Positions 26,990 through 35,312 of a DNA stretch of 64,000 nt are shown here, piece by piece. Below the pieces are notes generated by a model. That model saw nothing but the letters and a program-made list of their open reading frames with translations, made no database searches and was not told where the DNA came from. This stretch comes from CAZAMB01 sp964486335 (GTDB lineage Bacteria; Planctomycetota; Phycisphaerae; UBA1845). The DNA lies in contig CAZAMB010000003.1 in NCBI GenBank assembly GCA_964486335.1, positions 62,001 through 126,000 of the forward strand, given 5' to 3'. A program made the translations under genes and the position numbers. Each line of letters starts with the position of its first letter. The stretch's first letter is position 1.

Positions 26990-27237
26990 GGATCACCTTT
27001 CCCGCCTGATCACTCACGAAAAACTAGGGCATTGATCGAGGCAAAAAAACCGCCGGCGACGCCGTCGATCATCGTTAACACTGTCGTTCCTGCAACCGCA
27101 AATCGGCATACCCGCGGCCAGTGTATCCCTTTGACAACGCGGTACAAGAAAAGTTCCATCTCGATACCTCAGTCTACGCTTCACAGCGAATCTTGTTCGC
27201 CGACGTTTCCCCAGCCGCAATCTCGCGTGGCCGATCG

Positions 27238-30200
27238 TCAGTCGGCAAGATCAGCCAAATGGGCGGAAAGGGAATCCCGCGTGGCAACAAGCTCCGCGAG
27301 GCGATCCCGCTCAGCCGTTACAACGTCTGGACTGGCCTTCGCAAGAAACTGCTGGTTGGCGAGTTTGGACTCTTTTCCGGCGATCTGCTTTTGGACGGAT
27401 TCGAGCTCCTTCGTCGCGCGGTTCCGCTCGGCGGCGTCGTCGCTGATTTCGTGAACGTAGATTCGCAGGCGTCCAACCGCGACGCTTCCGGCGTTGGCAG
27501 GCCGCTTGCCTTCGGAGACGACCTTCAGTTCCCCAATGCCAGCCATGTGCCGGACAATGTGCGCGTGCGCCTTAAGAGTTTCAAGATGATCCGTCGGAAC
27601 CACGACGGTCACTTTCACCATGTCTTTGGGTGAAACTCCGCACTTGGCCCGAAGGTCGCGCACCCCGCGCACGGCATCCTGCAAATCGGCAAACGCTTCC
27701 AGGATGTTTGCATCATCAAGCTGCGGATACCCCTTCTCCGGCGGGAACTCCGCGAGAATCAACATGTCGCTCCCTTTCAATTCGACGATTCCGAGGAGCC
27801 CGCGTAAAGGAGCAATCTCGTTCAGTTGCTGCCACAGTTGCTCGGTAATAAAGGGAATCGTGGGGTGCCAGAGTCGCAGCACCTGATCCATGCAGAACGC
27901 GAGCACATCCGCCGCAGGGTCGCCGGGCGCGGCGGACGCGGCTCCGCAAGTTAACGCCTGCGGCTCGGAAAAGCGCGGCTTGGTGAGTTCAATATACCAA
28001 TCGCAGAGCGCATCCCAGAAAAACTCTCGCAGGACCTTCACCGACGCGGAAAACTGGTAGGCCGCCATGCACCTGTGGTATTCACGAATCGTTTGCGAAA
28101 GCTTCGCCAGAATCCACCGATCCTCCGGCAACAGCGAGCCGCGAGCTTCAGTTCGCGCGGACTCGCATCTTTCGATTGAACCTCGATCTGTCGATACTCC
28201 GCGCGGACCAAAGTCGGCGGATCGCTTAGCGGCGTCCACGGCCCGTTGGTGCGCATCAAAATGCCCGTTGCTTTCTGCCCCGTTGCCTTGTTGCCTGGCT
28301 GCCCCGTTGCCTCGCAGGTTCATGAACGCAAACCGCGCGGCGTTCCACAGCTTGTTGCAAAAGTTGCGGCCGATCTCGAACTTCTCGGAAGTCTCGCGTC
28401 CGATGCCGAGTTGCTCTTTGGTCGCGGCGTCGGCCCATTGTGTGGCGAATTCCTTCCCGCATTCCTTGTGCGAACACTTCACGCGCGTGCAATCGGCGGG
28501 TTGGAGCTTTCGTTCGAGCTTCTGGCCGCGCGACTTTCGGTTCTGCTCCTCGACCTTGAGCGCCGCCGCCTGTTCAGTCAGCTTGCCGCAGTGCGGGCAA
28601 AGGTATTCCACCGGCATACGAATGTCCTGCGTCTCGGTGGTCAGGTCGGCCATCGAATATCGCAGCGCGTCGGCGCCGTGGGTATGGATGATGTCAATCG
28701 GGTCGACGCCGTTGCCCTTCGACTTGCTCATCGTCTCGCCGCGACCGTCGAGAATCTTCGGGTGGATGTAGACGTGGCGGAACGGAACCTCCCCCATCGC
28801 GTACAGGCCGAACATCACCATCCGCGCGACCCAGTTGGTGATAATGTCCCGCGAAGTCACCAGCACCGCGCCGGGGTAATAGCGTTTGAGTCGATCTGTC
28901 TCCTCCGGCCAGCCGAGCGTGCTAAACGGCCAGAGCGCGGAACTGAACCATGTGTCGAGGACCTCGAGATCCCGAACGAAGTCCGTCGTCAAGAGCCACT
29001 GTTCAAGATCAACAAAGTGCCGCGCACCTTCGTCATACGCCCAAGCAGACTCGCCTGTACAAATACTCCAATCAAGGGGCTCATCCGGCGCAACCCTGTT
29101 TCGAAGATTCGTCAGCTCATCGTACACTGTCGCCACACCTGCCGTGCAAAATGTCTCCCCGTCGGCGCGAATGGCCTTGACGCAAACTTCGTTCCATGTG
29201 TTTTTTCCAAACAGATGAGATCCGTTCAAATCCTCGGCGCATATGCTCAAGAACTCTTGCCATGTGCAGTTTCGTGACCAAATCGGAATCCGATGCCCCC
29301 ACCACAGTTGCCGCGAGATGCACCAGTCGCGCTTTTCGCCCAGCCAGTCGAGATAACTCTTCGCATACCGCGACGGAAACACCTCGATCCGCCCGTTCTG
29401 CACCGCCGCCATCGCGGCGGACGCCAGACCCAGCGAGCCGCGAGCTTCAGCTCGCGCGGCCCCGTCAGGAACAACCTTCGGTTCGATCCTTGACAGACGC
29501 GCTCCGGTTCGCGCGGCCTCGAAGATTCTTGAAGCTTCTCCACAATCTCTGTCATACGACCAGACGAAATGAGCATTCGGTTGGTCCTGAACGTATTCGA
29601 TTACACGCGTCAGATCATGACGTTTCCGCGACCAGCGTGCCGAACCGCCTCTCGTAAACCAGCGCGGCGATGCGTCCAGTGAACAGGTTTGACCAAGAAC
29701 TCGCGCGGCATTGCCCTTAAAGAGCTGAAGGAGTTCAGCGCCTGATTGCGCCCCCTGGCAGACGACATGAACATGATTCGTCATGATGGCGACAGCCAGC
29801 GGTTCGACCGCGTGACGCTCACAAACGTCGGCGATACAAGCCAGCAAACATGCGGCATGGTTCCTGTCCAGCAAGACCGGATCGCCCTTCATTCGCACTT
29901 GCGCACCGGAAGCCAATTCCGGTTCATCTTTGTCGTAATCTTCTCCGGGCAGGTTATGGATTTCGTGACCCGTCTCGGCATCCGGGACCCGGGAAACAAA
30001 CCCTCGCGGATCACCCGGTAGCCAATTTCCATAGGTTGTCCAGGTGAGCAAAACCGTCGGCTGGGAAAGGTCGGGAGTCGAACGGGCCGCGCGGGCTGAA
30101 GCCCGCGGCTCGCTTTCATGCTCTTGTGCCTCCGTGCCTTCCTTGTTGCCTCCTTGCCTCGTCGCCTCGCTGCCTTCCCCTGTCCTCACAAACCACTGAT

Positions 30201-31695
30201 CCGAAAGGTACGGCTCGATCGGCAACTTGCTGCGGTCGCTGTGCCCCAATTCGATGTCGCGGTCCTCGACGGCTTCGACGAGTCCGAGCATCTCCAAGTC
30301 CGCTACAACTTTCGCGCGACCCTCGGTCGAAAACGCCAGTCCGGCATACTTTTCGCTGTTTGCATTCTCGGATGTCCCCGGCTTGACCGGCGCGGCGGTC
30401 GCATCCGGCTCGATGATCGGTGCCACTTTGCCGTCGGCGGTCAGCACGCTGATCATCGGCAGGTTGTGCCGCAGTCCGACCTCGTAGTCGTTCGGATCGT
30501 GCGCGGGAGTAATCTTCACGCACCCGCTGCCGAGCATCGGATTGGCCCACTCATCGCAGATCAGCGCAATCTCGCGATCCACCAGCGGCAACCGCAGCTT
30601 ACGCCCGTCGCGGGCCATGTCGCGGAGCTGTACGAGGAGCGGAAAATGCGACTCGCGCCGCGCCGCGATCGCATCGAGTTTCGCCTGAATGTCGACAGCT
30701 TCCTTGCCCTTCGGATTCGACAGCCGCTCCAACGCTTCTTTGAATTGAGCTTCCTCGCGATCGAGGAATCCCGCCGGGTCGGGATGAACCGCAACCGCAA
30801 CGTCACCAAGCATCGTCTCGGGACGCGTCGTGGCAATCACGACAAACTTCGGCTCTTCGTCGCTTTGTGGCTCCGTGGCTTCGTCGCTTCGTGGCTCCGT
30901 GGCTTCGTAACTCGCTCGCTCCGCTCCCTCACGGCCGCAGATCTGCTTGGAAACCACCGGATACCTGAAATGCCAGAAACTCCCCTTGACTGTCTCGTAG
31001 TACACCTCGTCGTCAGAGACGGCCGTCTGGAGCTGCGTGTCCCAGTTGACCAGCCGCTTGCCGCGAAAGATCAGCCCGTCCTTGAACAACCGAAAAAACA
31101 TGTGCCGAACGGCCTTCGACATCCCTTCGTCGAGCGTGAACCGCGTGTTGCTCCAGTCGCAATCGTAACGAGCCGCGAGCTTCAGCTCGCGCGGCCCCGT
31201 CGATGTTTGTGAGTCTCCGGTCGCGCAGGCCGAAGCCTGCGGCTCGATCTCTCGATACCCCCAATCGCACGAACAGCCCATCAGCTTGAGCTGGTTGAGA
31301 ATCCGCTTCTCGTACTCGTCCTTCCACTGCCAGATGCGGCGGACCAGTTCCTCGCGACCGAGTTCGTGCCGGGTCTTTCCCTCCTGCTCGCGGATGCGCC
31401 GCTCGACAACCGCCTGCGTGGCGATACCCGCGTGATCGGTCCCCGGCTGCCAGAGCGTGTTGAACCCGCGCATGCGGTGATAGCGAATGAGAATGTCTTG
31501 CAGGGTGTTGTTGAGCGCGTGGCCGAGATGCAGCGCGCCGGTCACGTTCGGCGGCGGGATGACGATGGTATACGACCCGCGCGGCGACTCGACTTCCGGG
31601 GCCGATCGAAACGCCCCGCTCCGCTCCCACTGCGCGTAAATGTCCGCCTCCACGCTTTGAGGTTCATACGTTTTATCTAAGGTCGGGGTAGCCAT
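27238..31695 (-). CDS. valS: Valyl-tRNA synthetase interrupted in frame by a transposase domain and REP-like insertions
   Basis: ValRS charges tRNA-Val. The 1485-residue chain is about 500 residues longer than usual. Class-I motifs are intact: HLGH (56-59), DQWFV before the insertion, CISRQLWWGHRIPIW after it, and TMSKS (988-992). Editing-domain residues follow TTRPETM. The C-terminal coiled coil (1420-1485) is present. Extra segments: 146-178 (REP pair), 264-280 (tandem repeat), 505-757 (RAYT with REP flanks), 1128-1190 (low-complexity then REP) and 1243-1260 (REP). The frame runs through all of them. Whether the chain folds and charges is unknown. No second valS is in the window. Confidence 0.9.
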   Translation of the reverse strand: MATPTLDKTYEPQSVEADIYAQWERSGAFRSAPEVESPRGSYTIVIPPPNVTGALHLGHALNNTLQDILIRYHRMRGFNTLWQPGTDHAGIATQAVVERRIREQEGKTRHELGREELVRRIWQWKDEYEKRILNQLKLMGCSCDWGYREIEPQASACATGDSQTSTGPRELKLAARYDCDWSNTRFTLDEGMSKAVRHMFFRLFKDGLIFRGKRLVNWDTQLQTAVSDDEVYYETVKGSFWHFRYPVVSKQICGREGAERASYEATEPRSDEATEPQSDEEPKFVVIATTRPETMLGDVAVAVHPDPAGFLDREEAQFKEALERLSNPKGKEAVDIQAKLDAIAARRESHFPLLVQLRDMARDGRKLRLPLVDREIALICDEWANPMLGSGCVKITPAHDPNDYEVGLRHNLPMISVLTADGKVAPIIEPDATAAPVKPGTSENANSEKYAGLAFSTEGRAKVVADLEMLGLVEAVEDRDIELGHSDRSKLPIEPYLSDQWFVRTGEGSEATRQGGNKEGTEAQEHESEPRASARAARSTPDLSQPTVLLTWTTYGNWLPGDPRGFVSRVPDAETGHEIHNLPGEDYDKDEPELASGAQVRMKGDPVLLDRNHAACLLACIADVCERHAVEPLAVAIMTNHVHVVCQGAQSGAELLQLFKGNAARVLGQTCSLDASPRWFTRGGSARWSRKRHDLTRVIEYVQDQPNAHFVWSYDRDCGEASRIFEAARTGARLSRIEPKVVPDGAARAEARGSLGLASAAMAAVQNGRIEVFPSRYAKSYLDWLGEKRDWCISRQLWWGHRIPIWSRNCTWQEFLSICAEDLNGSHLFGKNTWNEVCVKAIRADGETFCTAGVATVYDELTNLRNRVAPDEPLDWSICTGESAWAYDEGARHFVDLEQWLLTTDFVRDLEVLDTWFSSALWPFSTLGWPEETDRLKRYYPGAVLVTSRDIITNWVARMVMFGLYAMGEVPFRHVYIHPKILDGRGETMSKSKGNGVDPIDIIHTHGADALRYSMADLTTETQDIRMPVEYLCPHCGKLTEQAAALKVEEQNRKSRGQKLERKLQPADCTRVKCSHKECGKEFATQWADAATKEQLGIGRETSEKFEIGRNFCNKLWNAARFAFMNLRGNGAARQQGNGAESNGHFDAHQRAVDAAKRSADFGPRGVSTDRGSIERCESARTEARGSLLPEDRWILAKLSQTIREYHRCMAAYQFSASVKVLREFFWDALCDWYIELTKPRFSEPQALTCGAASAAPGDPAADVLAFCMDQVLRLWHPTIPFITEQLWQQLNEIAPLRGLLGIVELKGSDMLILAEFPPEKGYPQLDDANILEAFADLQDAVRGVRDLRAKCGVSPKDMVKVTVVVPTDHLETLKAHAHIVRHMAGIGELKVVSEGKRPANAGSVAVGRLRIYVHEISDDAAERNRATKELESVQKQIAGKESKLANQQFLAKASPDVVTAERDRLAELVATRDSLSAHLADLAD
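27927..27968. repeat. Degenerate REP-like palindrome in the 3' part of valS
   Basis: CCGCAAGTTAACGCCTGCGG within this stretch has the GCAGG...CTTGC-type stem and the GCGGCTC edge of the other copies. It encodes SEPQALTCGA (residues 1243-1252). It belongs to a related but not identical repeat subtype. Confidence 0.5.
28134..28160. repeat. Single REP-like palindrome in the 3' part of valS
   Basis: GCGAGCCGCGAGCTTCAGTT followed by CGCGCGG matches the 29433 copy with one change. It encodes SARTEARGS inside the insertion at residues 1128-1190. A possible partner half lies at about 28196-28206. Confidence 0.7.
28258..28314. repeat. Low-complexity in-frame expansion in the 3' part of valS
   Basis: Repeated CCCGTTGCC and TTGCCTGGC-like units encode RGNGAARQQGNGAESNGHF (residues 1128-1146). 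The unit resembles the block at 30115-30180, which suggests a common origin or slippage-prone sequence. Confidence 0.65.
29433..29466. repeat. REP-like palindrome at one flank of the transposase
   Basis: It starts GCGAGCCGCGAGCTTCAGCT and then CGCGCGGCCCCGTC. Read in the valS frame it encodes GAARAEARGSL. It is nearly identical to the copies at 31169 and 28134. A weaker, degenerate palindrome (CGCGCTCCGGTTCGCGCGG) lies just beyond it at 29495-29520. Confidence 0.8.
30084..30113. repeat. REP-like palindrome at the other flank of the transposase
   Basis: The sequence GGGCCGCGCGGGCTGAAGCC (continuing CGCGGCTCGC) is the inverted counterpart of the copy at 29433-29466, so the transposase coding part is bracketed by inverted REP-like palindromes. 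It encodes SEPRASARAA in valS. Confidence 0.8.
30115..30180. repeat. Low-complexity in-frame expansion beside the transposase
   Basis: Imperfect repeats of GCCTCGTCGCC / GCCTCCTTGCC-type units encode GEGSEATRQGGNKEGTEAQE in ValRS (residues 506-525). It abuts the REP copy at 30084. A similar low-complexity block with GGCAACAAGG-like units is at 28258-28314. Confidence 0.7.
30855..30902. repeat. 24-bp direct tandem repeat, two copies plus a partial
   Basis: Two adjacent 24-base units differ at one base (CTTCGTCGCTTTGTGGCTCC against CTTCGTCGCTTCGTGGCTCC, each ending GTGG), followed by six bases of a third. They encode EATEPRSD and EATEPQSD in ValRS (about 264-280), just before the TTRPETM editing motif. 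Confidence 0.85.
31169..31248. repeat. Inverted pair of REP-like palindromes in valS (mini-element)
   Basis: Two palindromes face each other: GAGCCGCGAGCTTCAGCTCG at 31170-31189 (continuing GCGGC) and CAGGCCGAAGCCTGCGGCTC at 31226-31245, 20 bases apart. The orientation is the same as that of the pair flanking the transposase. The whole insertion is 108 bases and bounded by TGCGATTGG / TGCGACTGG (both coding Cys-Asp-Trp). This near-duplication of 9 bases could be a target-site duplication. It adds residues 146-181. Confidence 0.8.
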
Positions 31696-31889
31696 AACAT
31701 TCGCCCTGACAATGGGTTAGCTCGCCGATTTTCTTCGTGACACGATCAAGGGGCGACTCAGTCCTACAGATTCTCGAACATCCGCCAACAATCAATGTAA
31801 GAGCACTTTCGAAAATCAACAAACGAGATTCTTCCGCTCTCAATGCACCATGTCTCCCTTTGAAACGTAGAAGCGATCGGAGAGCGTCA

Positions 31890-34325
31890 ATGCTATTCTC
31901 GATTTCCTTCAAGCGCTATTGGGTTGTTTCATTGACCTTAATAGCCCCAGCGGCTGCCGATTGCTGGGAGGCGAAACTTCTTCCAACGAGTTCGCCAACC
32001 TATAACTTCCGTTGGACGGTCGCTATTAGCGGCGATCACGTACTTGCGGGCGGAGTACCAGGAGATCCCGCTTTTCCGTCGACATTACCGACCTTCCTCT
32101 ATCGTAAACACGCCTCCGGCTGGCTCCTGGAGGCCGAGCTTGCGCCCCCCGATCCCTCGCCTTCCAAGAACTTCGGCATCGCAATAGCTCTATCGCGTGA
32201 CTTCGCGATCGTGGGAGCCAGCAGGGATTCAGAGCGAGCGTCCCGTGCGGGCGCCGTTTATGTTTTTCAGCGCGACGGCGCAACGTGGAGGTTCCAACAG
32301 AAACTGACTGCAAACGACCCCGCCAACTCCGCTTTTTTTGGAAACTCCGTTTCATTGGATGGCGACCGATTGGTGGTCGGCGCGGCAGGTTCATATGTCG
32401 GAGGCGTTTATGTTTTCCGACGCGGCAGTTCAGGATGGGTTCAAGAGGCCAAGCTGAGACCAAGTTCTTATCCTGTCGGACCCGTGGACGTAGCCGGTGA
32501 CCGGATTCTCGTCGGTATTCCTGACGACAATCTCGTCGCGTGCCAATGGTGCACCTATGGCTCCGCATTTATTTATCACTTTGACGGTATCAACTGGCGT
32601 AAGGAACAGTACCTCTACCCCGGAAGCTCATTGTTTTATGACAGGTTTGGGACCGCCGTGGACTTTCACGGTCAGCGAGCAATCGTCGGCACCGGTGGAG
32701 ACAGCCGTGGCGTATATCAGTTTCAACAGTTGAACGCTGCCTGGATCCAGGTAGAGGAATTGTCGTCACTTGTTTCCGACTTTGGCGGCCAAGTAGCTCA
32801 ATCTGACCAGTTCGTTTTCGTTGGATCAAGCAATGGAGTCTTTGCATTCGACGTAAACAAACAAGCGAATCACATCGCTTCGACCCCGTCGTACCAATTG
32901 CTACCCGGGCAATCCATTCGTGGACTCGCAGCCGACGTTCACCAAGCCGTCGCAAGCACCGACTCCGGCGCAGTTTACATCTTCGACTTACAGAGCATGG
33001 ATTGCCGAACCGATTGCAACGCAAACGCTGTGGACGACTCAGTCGAGTTTTACTCCGGAGTCGCCGGTGATTGCAACCGTAACGGCGTTCTTGACGCGTG
33101 TGATCCTGACTGCAATGGCAACGGCGTTCCGGATAGCTGCGATACATATGCCTATTGGCTTTATGATTGCAACAGGAATGGAGTCGTCGATGCCTGCGAC
33201 ATTGAGTTCGGTACGAGTCAAGATTGTTCCGGAGATGGTTATCCTGATGAATGCGATAGGGACTGTAATTCCAACGGCGTTCCTGACAGTTGCGATATCG
33301 TTGTTGACACGTCTCGCGACGAGGATGCCAACACAGTTCCCGACGAGTGTGAAACCTGGACACAATGTCAATCGAGCGCGGGAGTCTTTGATTACGCAAA
33401 GCACCGCGCCAATGTCCAAGCCGAAATAATGGCCATGCTCGCCTCCAACCAGCTTCGCGCTCCCGACGAACTATACGACCGTATCGACCGCGACATGAAG
33501 TTGATGGAAACTGCCTATCCGCTTCTGAAAACGGTCGGACGATGGAGAATTGGCACGAAATCGATGTACGTAGTCCTCGATCCAAGTAAACCGTCGAACG
33601 GATTTGACGAGTTGAATTCGTTTTACCAGGCAGTCTCCATTGTGCCATCCCGATATGATCCCAACGCTCGCCACATCGAGTTTTGCGACAGGCTGAATAT
33701 TCAGGTTCTGCGGAGTTACTATCAGGCGCTACCGGAAATAACTTATACGGAAGGCGGAGTGGATTCCACTTACAACTTTAACAGCGATTATATCACCCTT
33801 GAGACACACGGATCGGTTTTCATTTACGAGTATTCCAATGGTGGCGGCGATTGCCCCTCTGGTTGCACATGCAGACAATCATGGCAACTCGCGACCACGC
33901 CCGCTGGTCAGATTGCTTTGCTGTCATATAGCCCGGGACCGTCCGTGTGCGATGTACCCAATGATGGAGACTTTGATGGCGACGGCGTGATTGACTATGA
34001 GGATCCGTGCCCGGCCGGTGAAATCGGTGAAGGTGATTCCGATGATGATGGCGTAAACGATCCCTGTGATGCTTGCCCAAACACCATTTCCAGCGCCGCA
34101 GTAGATCTCCGTGGTTGCACTCCGGGGTTTCCTGGAGACTATGACCGCGACGGGGACATTGGGCTTGATGACTTTGCGCACTTTGTACGCTGCCTCACCG
34201 GCCCGTTCTTGCCTCCAAGCTGCTACGAGGTCAGAGCCGATAATGATATTGACGTTGATCTTAAGGATTTCGCGGTCTTGCAGCGCTGTTCACGAGGGGG
34301 CAGTGTTCTTGCGCAATGCGATTAA
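31890..34325 (+). CDS. Secreted FG-GAP beta-propeller protein with calcium-binding and dockerin-like repeats
   Basis: The start is ATG 31890, after GGAGAG, giving 811 residues with a signal peptide ending PAAADC. Six or more FG-GAP-like blades follow (for example FGIAIALSRDFAIVGA, FGNSVSLDGDRLVVGAAG, FGTAVDFHGQRAIVG). Then come Cys-Asn-rich calcium-binding repeats such as DCNRNGVLDACDPDCNGNG, an unrecognised domain (about 490-660), a thrombospondin-type-3-like DGDFDGDGVIDYEDPC, and a final EF-hand pair (GDYDRDGDIGLDDFAHF and DNDIDVDLKDFA). It is probably a large extracellular adhesin or surface protein. A GTG far upstream in frame (31737) has no signal peptide and was not chosen. Confidence 0.82.
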   Translation: MLFSISFKRYWVVSLTLIAPAAADCWEAKLLPTSSPTYNFRWTVAISGDHVLAGGVPGDPAFPSTLPTFLYRKHASGWLLEAELAPPDPSPSKNFGIAIALSRDFAIVGASRDSERASRAGAVYVFQRDGATWRFQQKLTANDPANSAFFGNSVSLDGDRLVVGAAGSYVGGVYVFRRGSSGWVQEAKLRPSSYPVGPVDVAGDRILVGIPDDNLVACQWCTYGSAFIYHFDGINWRKEQYLYPGSSLFYDRFGTAVDFHGQRAIVGTGGDSRGVYQFQQLNAAWIQVEELSSLVSDFGGQVAQSDQFVFVGSSNGVFAFDVNKQANHIASTPSYQLLPGQSIRGLAADVHQAVASTDSGAVYIFDLQSMDCRTDCNANAVDDSVEFYSGVAGDCNRNGVLDACDPDCNGNGVPDSCDTYAYWLYDCNRNGVVDACDIEFGTSQDCSGDGYPDECDRDCNSNGVPDSCDIVVDTSRDEDANTVPDECETWTQCQSSAGVFDYAKHRANVQAEIMAMLASNQLRAPDELYDRIDRDMKLMETAYPLLKTVGRWRIGTKSMYVVLDPSKPSNGFDELNSFYQAVSIVPSRYDPNARHIEFCDRLNIQVLRSYYQALPEITYTEGGVDSTYNFNSDYITLETHGSVFIYEYSNGGGDCPSGCTCRQSWQLATTPAGQIALLSYSPGPSVCDVPNDGDFDGDGVIDYEDPCPAGEIGEGDSDDDGVNDPCDACPNTISSAAVDLRGCTPGFPGDYDRDGDIGLDDFAHFVRCLTGPFLPPSCYEVRADNDIDVDLKDFAVLQRCSRGGSVLAQCD

Positions 34326-34367
34326 TGTTCGCACCGACAAACACGACCTGCCTCCCAAGGTTCGAAC

Positions 34368-35225
34368 TTATTCCGATTCGATTTGCTTCGCGCAGGCTTC
34401 AATAGTCTGCGTGATCAGCGTCGCAATCGTCATCGGCCCCACCCCGCCGGGCACGGGCGTGATGAGCGACGCCCTCGGCAGCGCGGCCTCGAAATCCACG
34501 TCGCCGACGTTCCCTTCATTGTACCCCGCGTCGATCACCACCGCCCCGGGATTGATCCATTCCCCTTGCACGAACTTCGGCTTGCCGACGGCCGCCACCA
34601 AGACGTCCGCACAGCCCACGATGCTGGACAGATTCTGCGTTCGCGAGTGACACAGCGTCACGGTCGCATCAGCGTTGGTGAGCATGGCCGCCATCGGCTT
34701 GCCCAGAATCGGACTTCGCCCGATCACCACGGCCTCAACCCCCCGAAGCTGGACTTCGTATTCTCGCAACAGGCGCATGATCCCCGCCGGCGTACACGCC
34801 CCAAACGCGGGAAGCCCCAGCACGATCCGACCCAGACTCGTAACCGTCACGCCGTCCACGTCCTTGGCCGCGGGAATCGCCTCGAACGCCGCACGCTCGT
34901 CGATGTGCTTCGGGGTTGGATGCTGCAGAAGTATGCCGTGAACGGCCGGATCAGAAGCCAATCGCTGAACGGCCTCGACGAGTTCCTCGGTTGTCGTCTT
35001 GCTTGGAAGCTCCACGGCCATGGAACGCATTCCCACGGCCTCGCACCGTTTTCGCTTCATGCGAACGTACGTCGCCGACGCGGGATCGTCCCCCACAAGC
35101 ACCGTCGCAAGACAAGGCGTGACACCCGATCGCTCTCGAATCAAGGCAACTTTGTCGCGCGCGGCTTCGAGCAATCGTTGGGCGACGGCAGCGCCATCCA
35201 TCAGCTTGGCGGGATCGCGGGTCAT
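34368..35225 (-). CDS. folD: Methylenetetrahydrofolate dehydrogenase/cyclohydrolase
   Basis: FolD interconverts 5,10-methylene- and 10-formyl-tetrahydrofolate. The 285-residue protein has the Tyr-x3-Lys catalytic pair in SATYVRMKRKRCEAVG, the GILLQHPTPKHID loop, DVDGVT, VIGRSPILGKPM of the NADP site, and PVPGGVGPMT near the end. All expected residues are present and the length is standard. It stands alone, converging with the FG-GAP gene 43 bases away. Confidence 0.97.
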   Translation of the reverse strand: MTRDPAKLMDGAAVAQRLLEAARDKVALIRERSGVTPCLATVLVGDDPASATYVRMKRKRCEAVGMRSMAVELPSKTTTEELVEAVQRLASDPAVHGILLQHPTPKHIDERAAFEAIPAAKDVDGVTVTSLGRIVLGLPAFGACTPAGIMRLLREYEVQLRGVEAVVIGRSPILGKPMAAMLTNADATVTLCHSRTQNLSSIVGCADVLVAAVGKPKFVQGEWINPGAVVIDAGYNEGNVGDVDFEAALPRASLITPVPGGVGPMTIATLITQTIEACAKQIESE

Positions 35226-35312
35226 GAACCGAGGATGCTACGCGAAACTCGCAGACTCCGCGACCGCAATCCACATAACGACAAACGTCCCACGCACGGA
35301 TTCCGTGAAAGA

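Larger units (their letters stand above)
29425..30183 (-). mobile_element. In-frame insertion carrying a RAYT (REP-associated tyrosine transposase)
   Basis: This insertion of about 759 bases splits ValRS between the DQWFVRT and LASAAMAAVQNGR segments. Its core (about 29476-30063) encodes a Y1-type transposase domain: the RAYT N-terminal signature TWTTYGNWLPGDPRGF, the HUH motif in MTNHVHVV (His641 and His643 of the fusion), and VIEYVQDQPNAHFVW with Tyr701 as the candidate catalytic tyrosine. It has no ATG of its own. A TTG at fusion residue 549 is possible. Inverted REP-like palindromes flank it at 29433-29466 and 30084-30113. All catalytic residues appear intact. Confidence 0.85.

Noticed and set aside
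28246..29277. 343-residue plus-strand ORF
   Set aside because: It is antisense to valS with no recognisable domain.
29425..30183. Intein inside ValRS
   Set aside because: Inteins are known in some ValRS proteins, but this insert has no Cys/Ser start, no His-Asn end and no LAGLIDADG. It has RAYT and HUH motifs and REP flanks instead.
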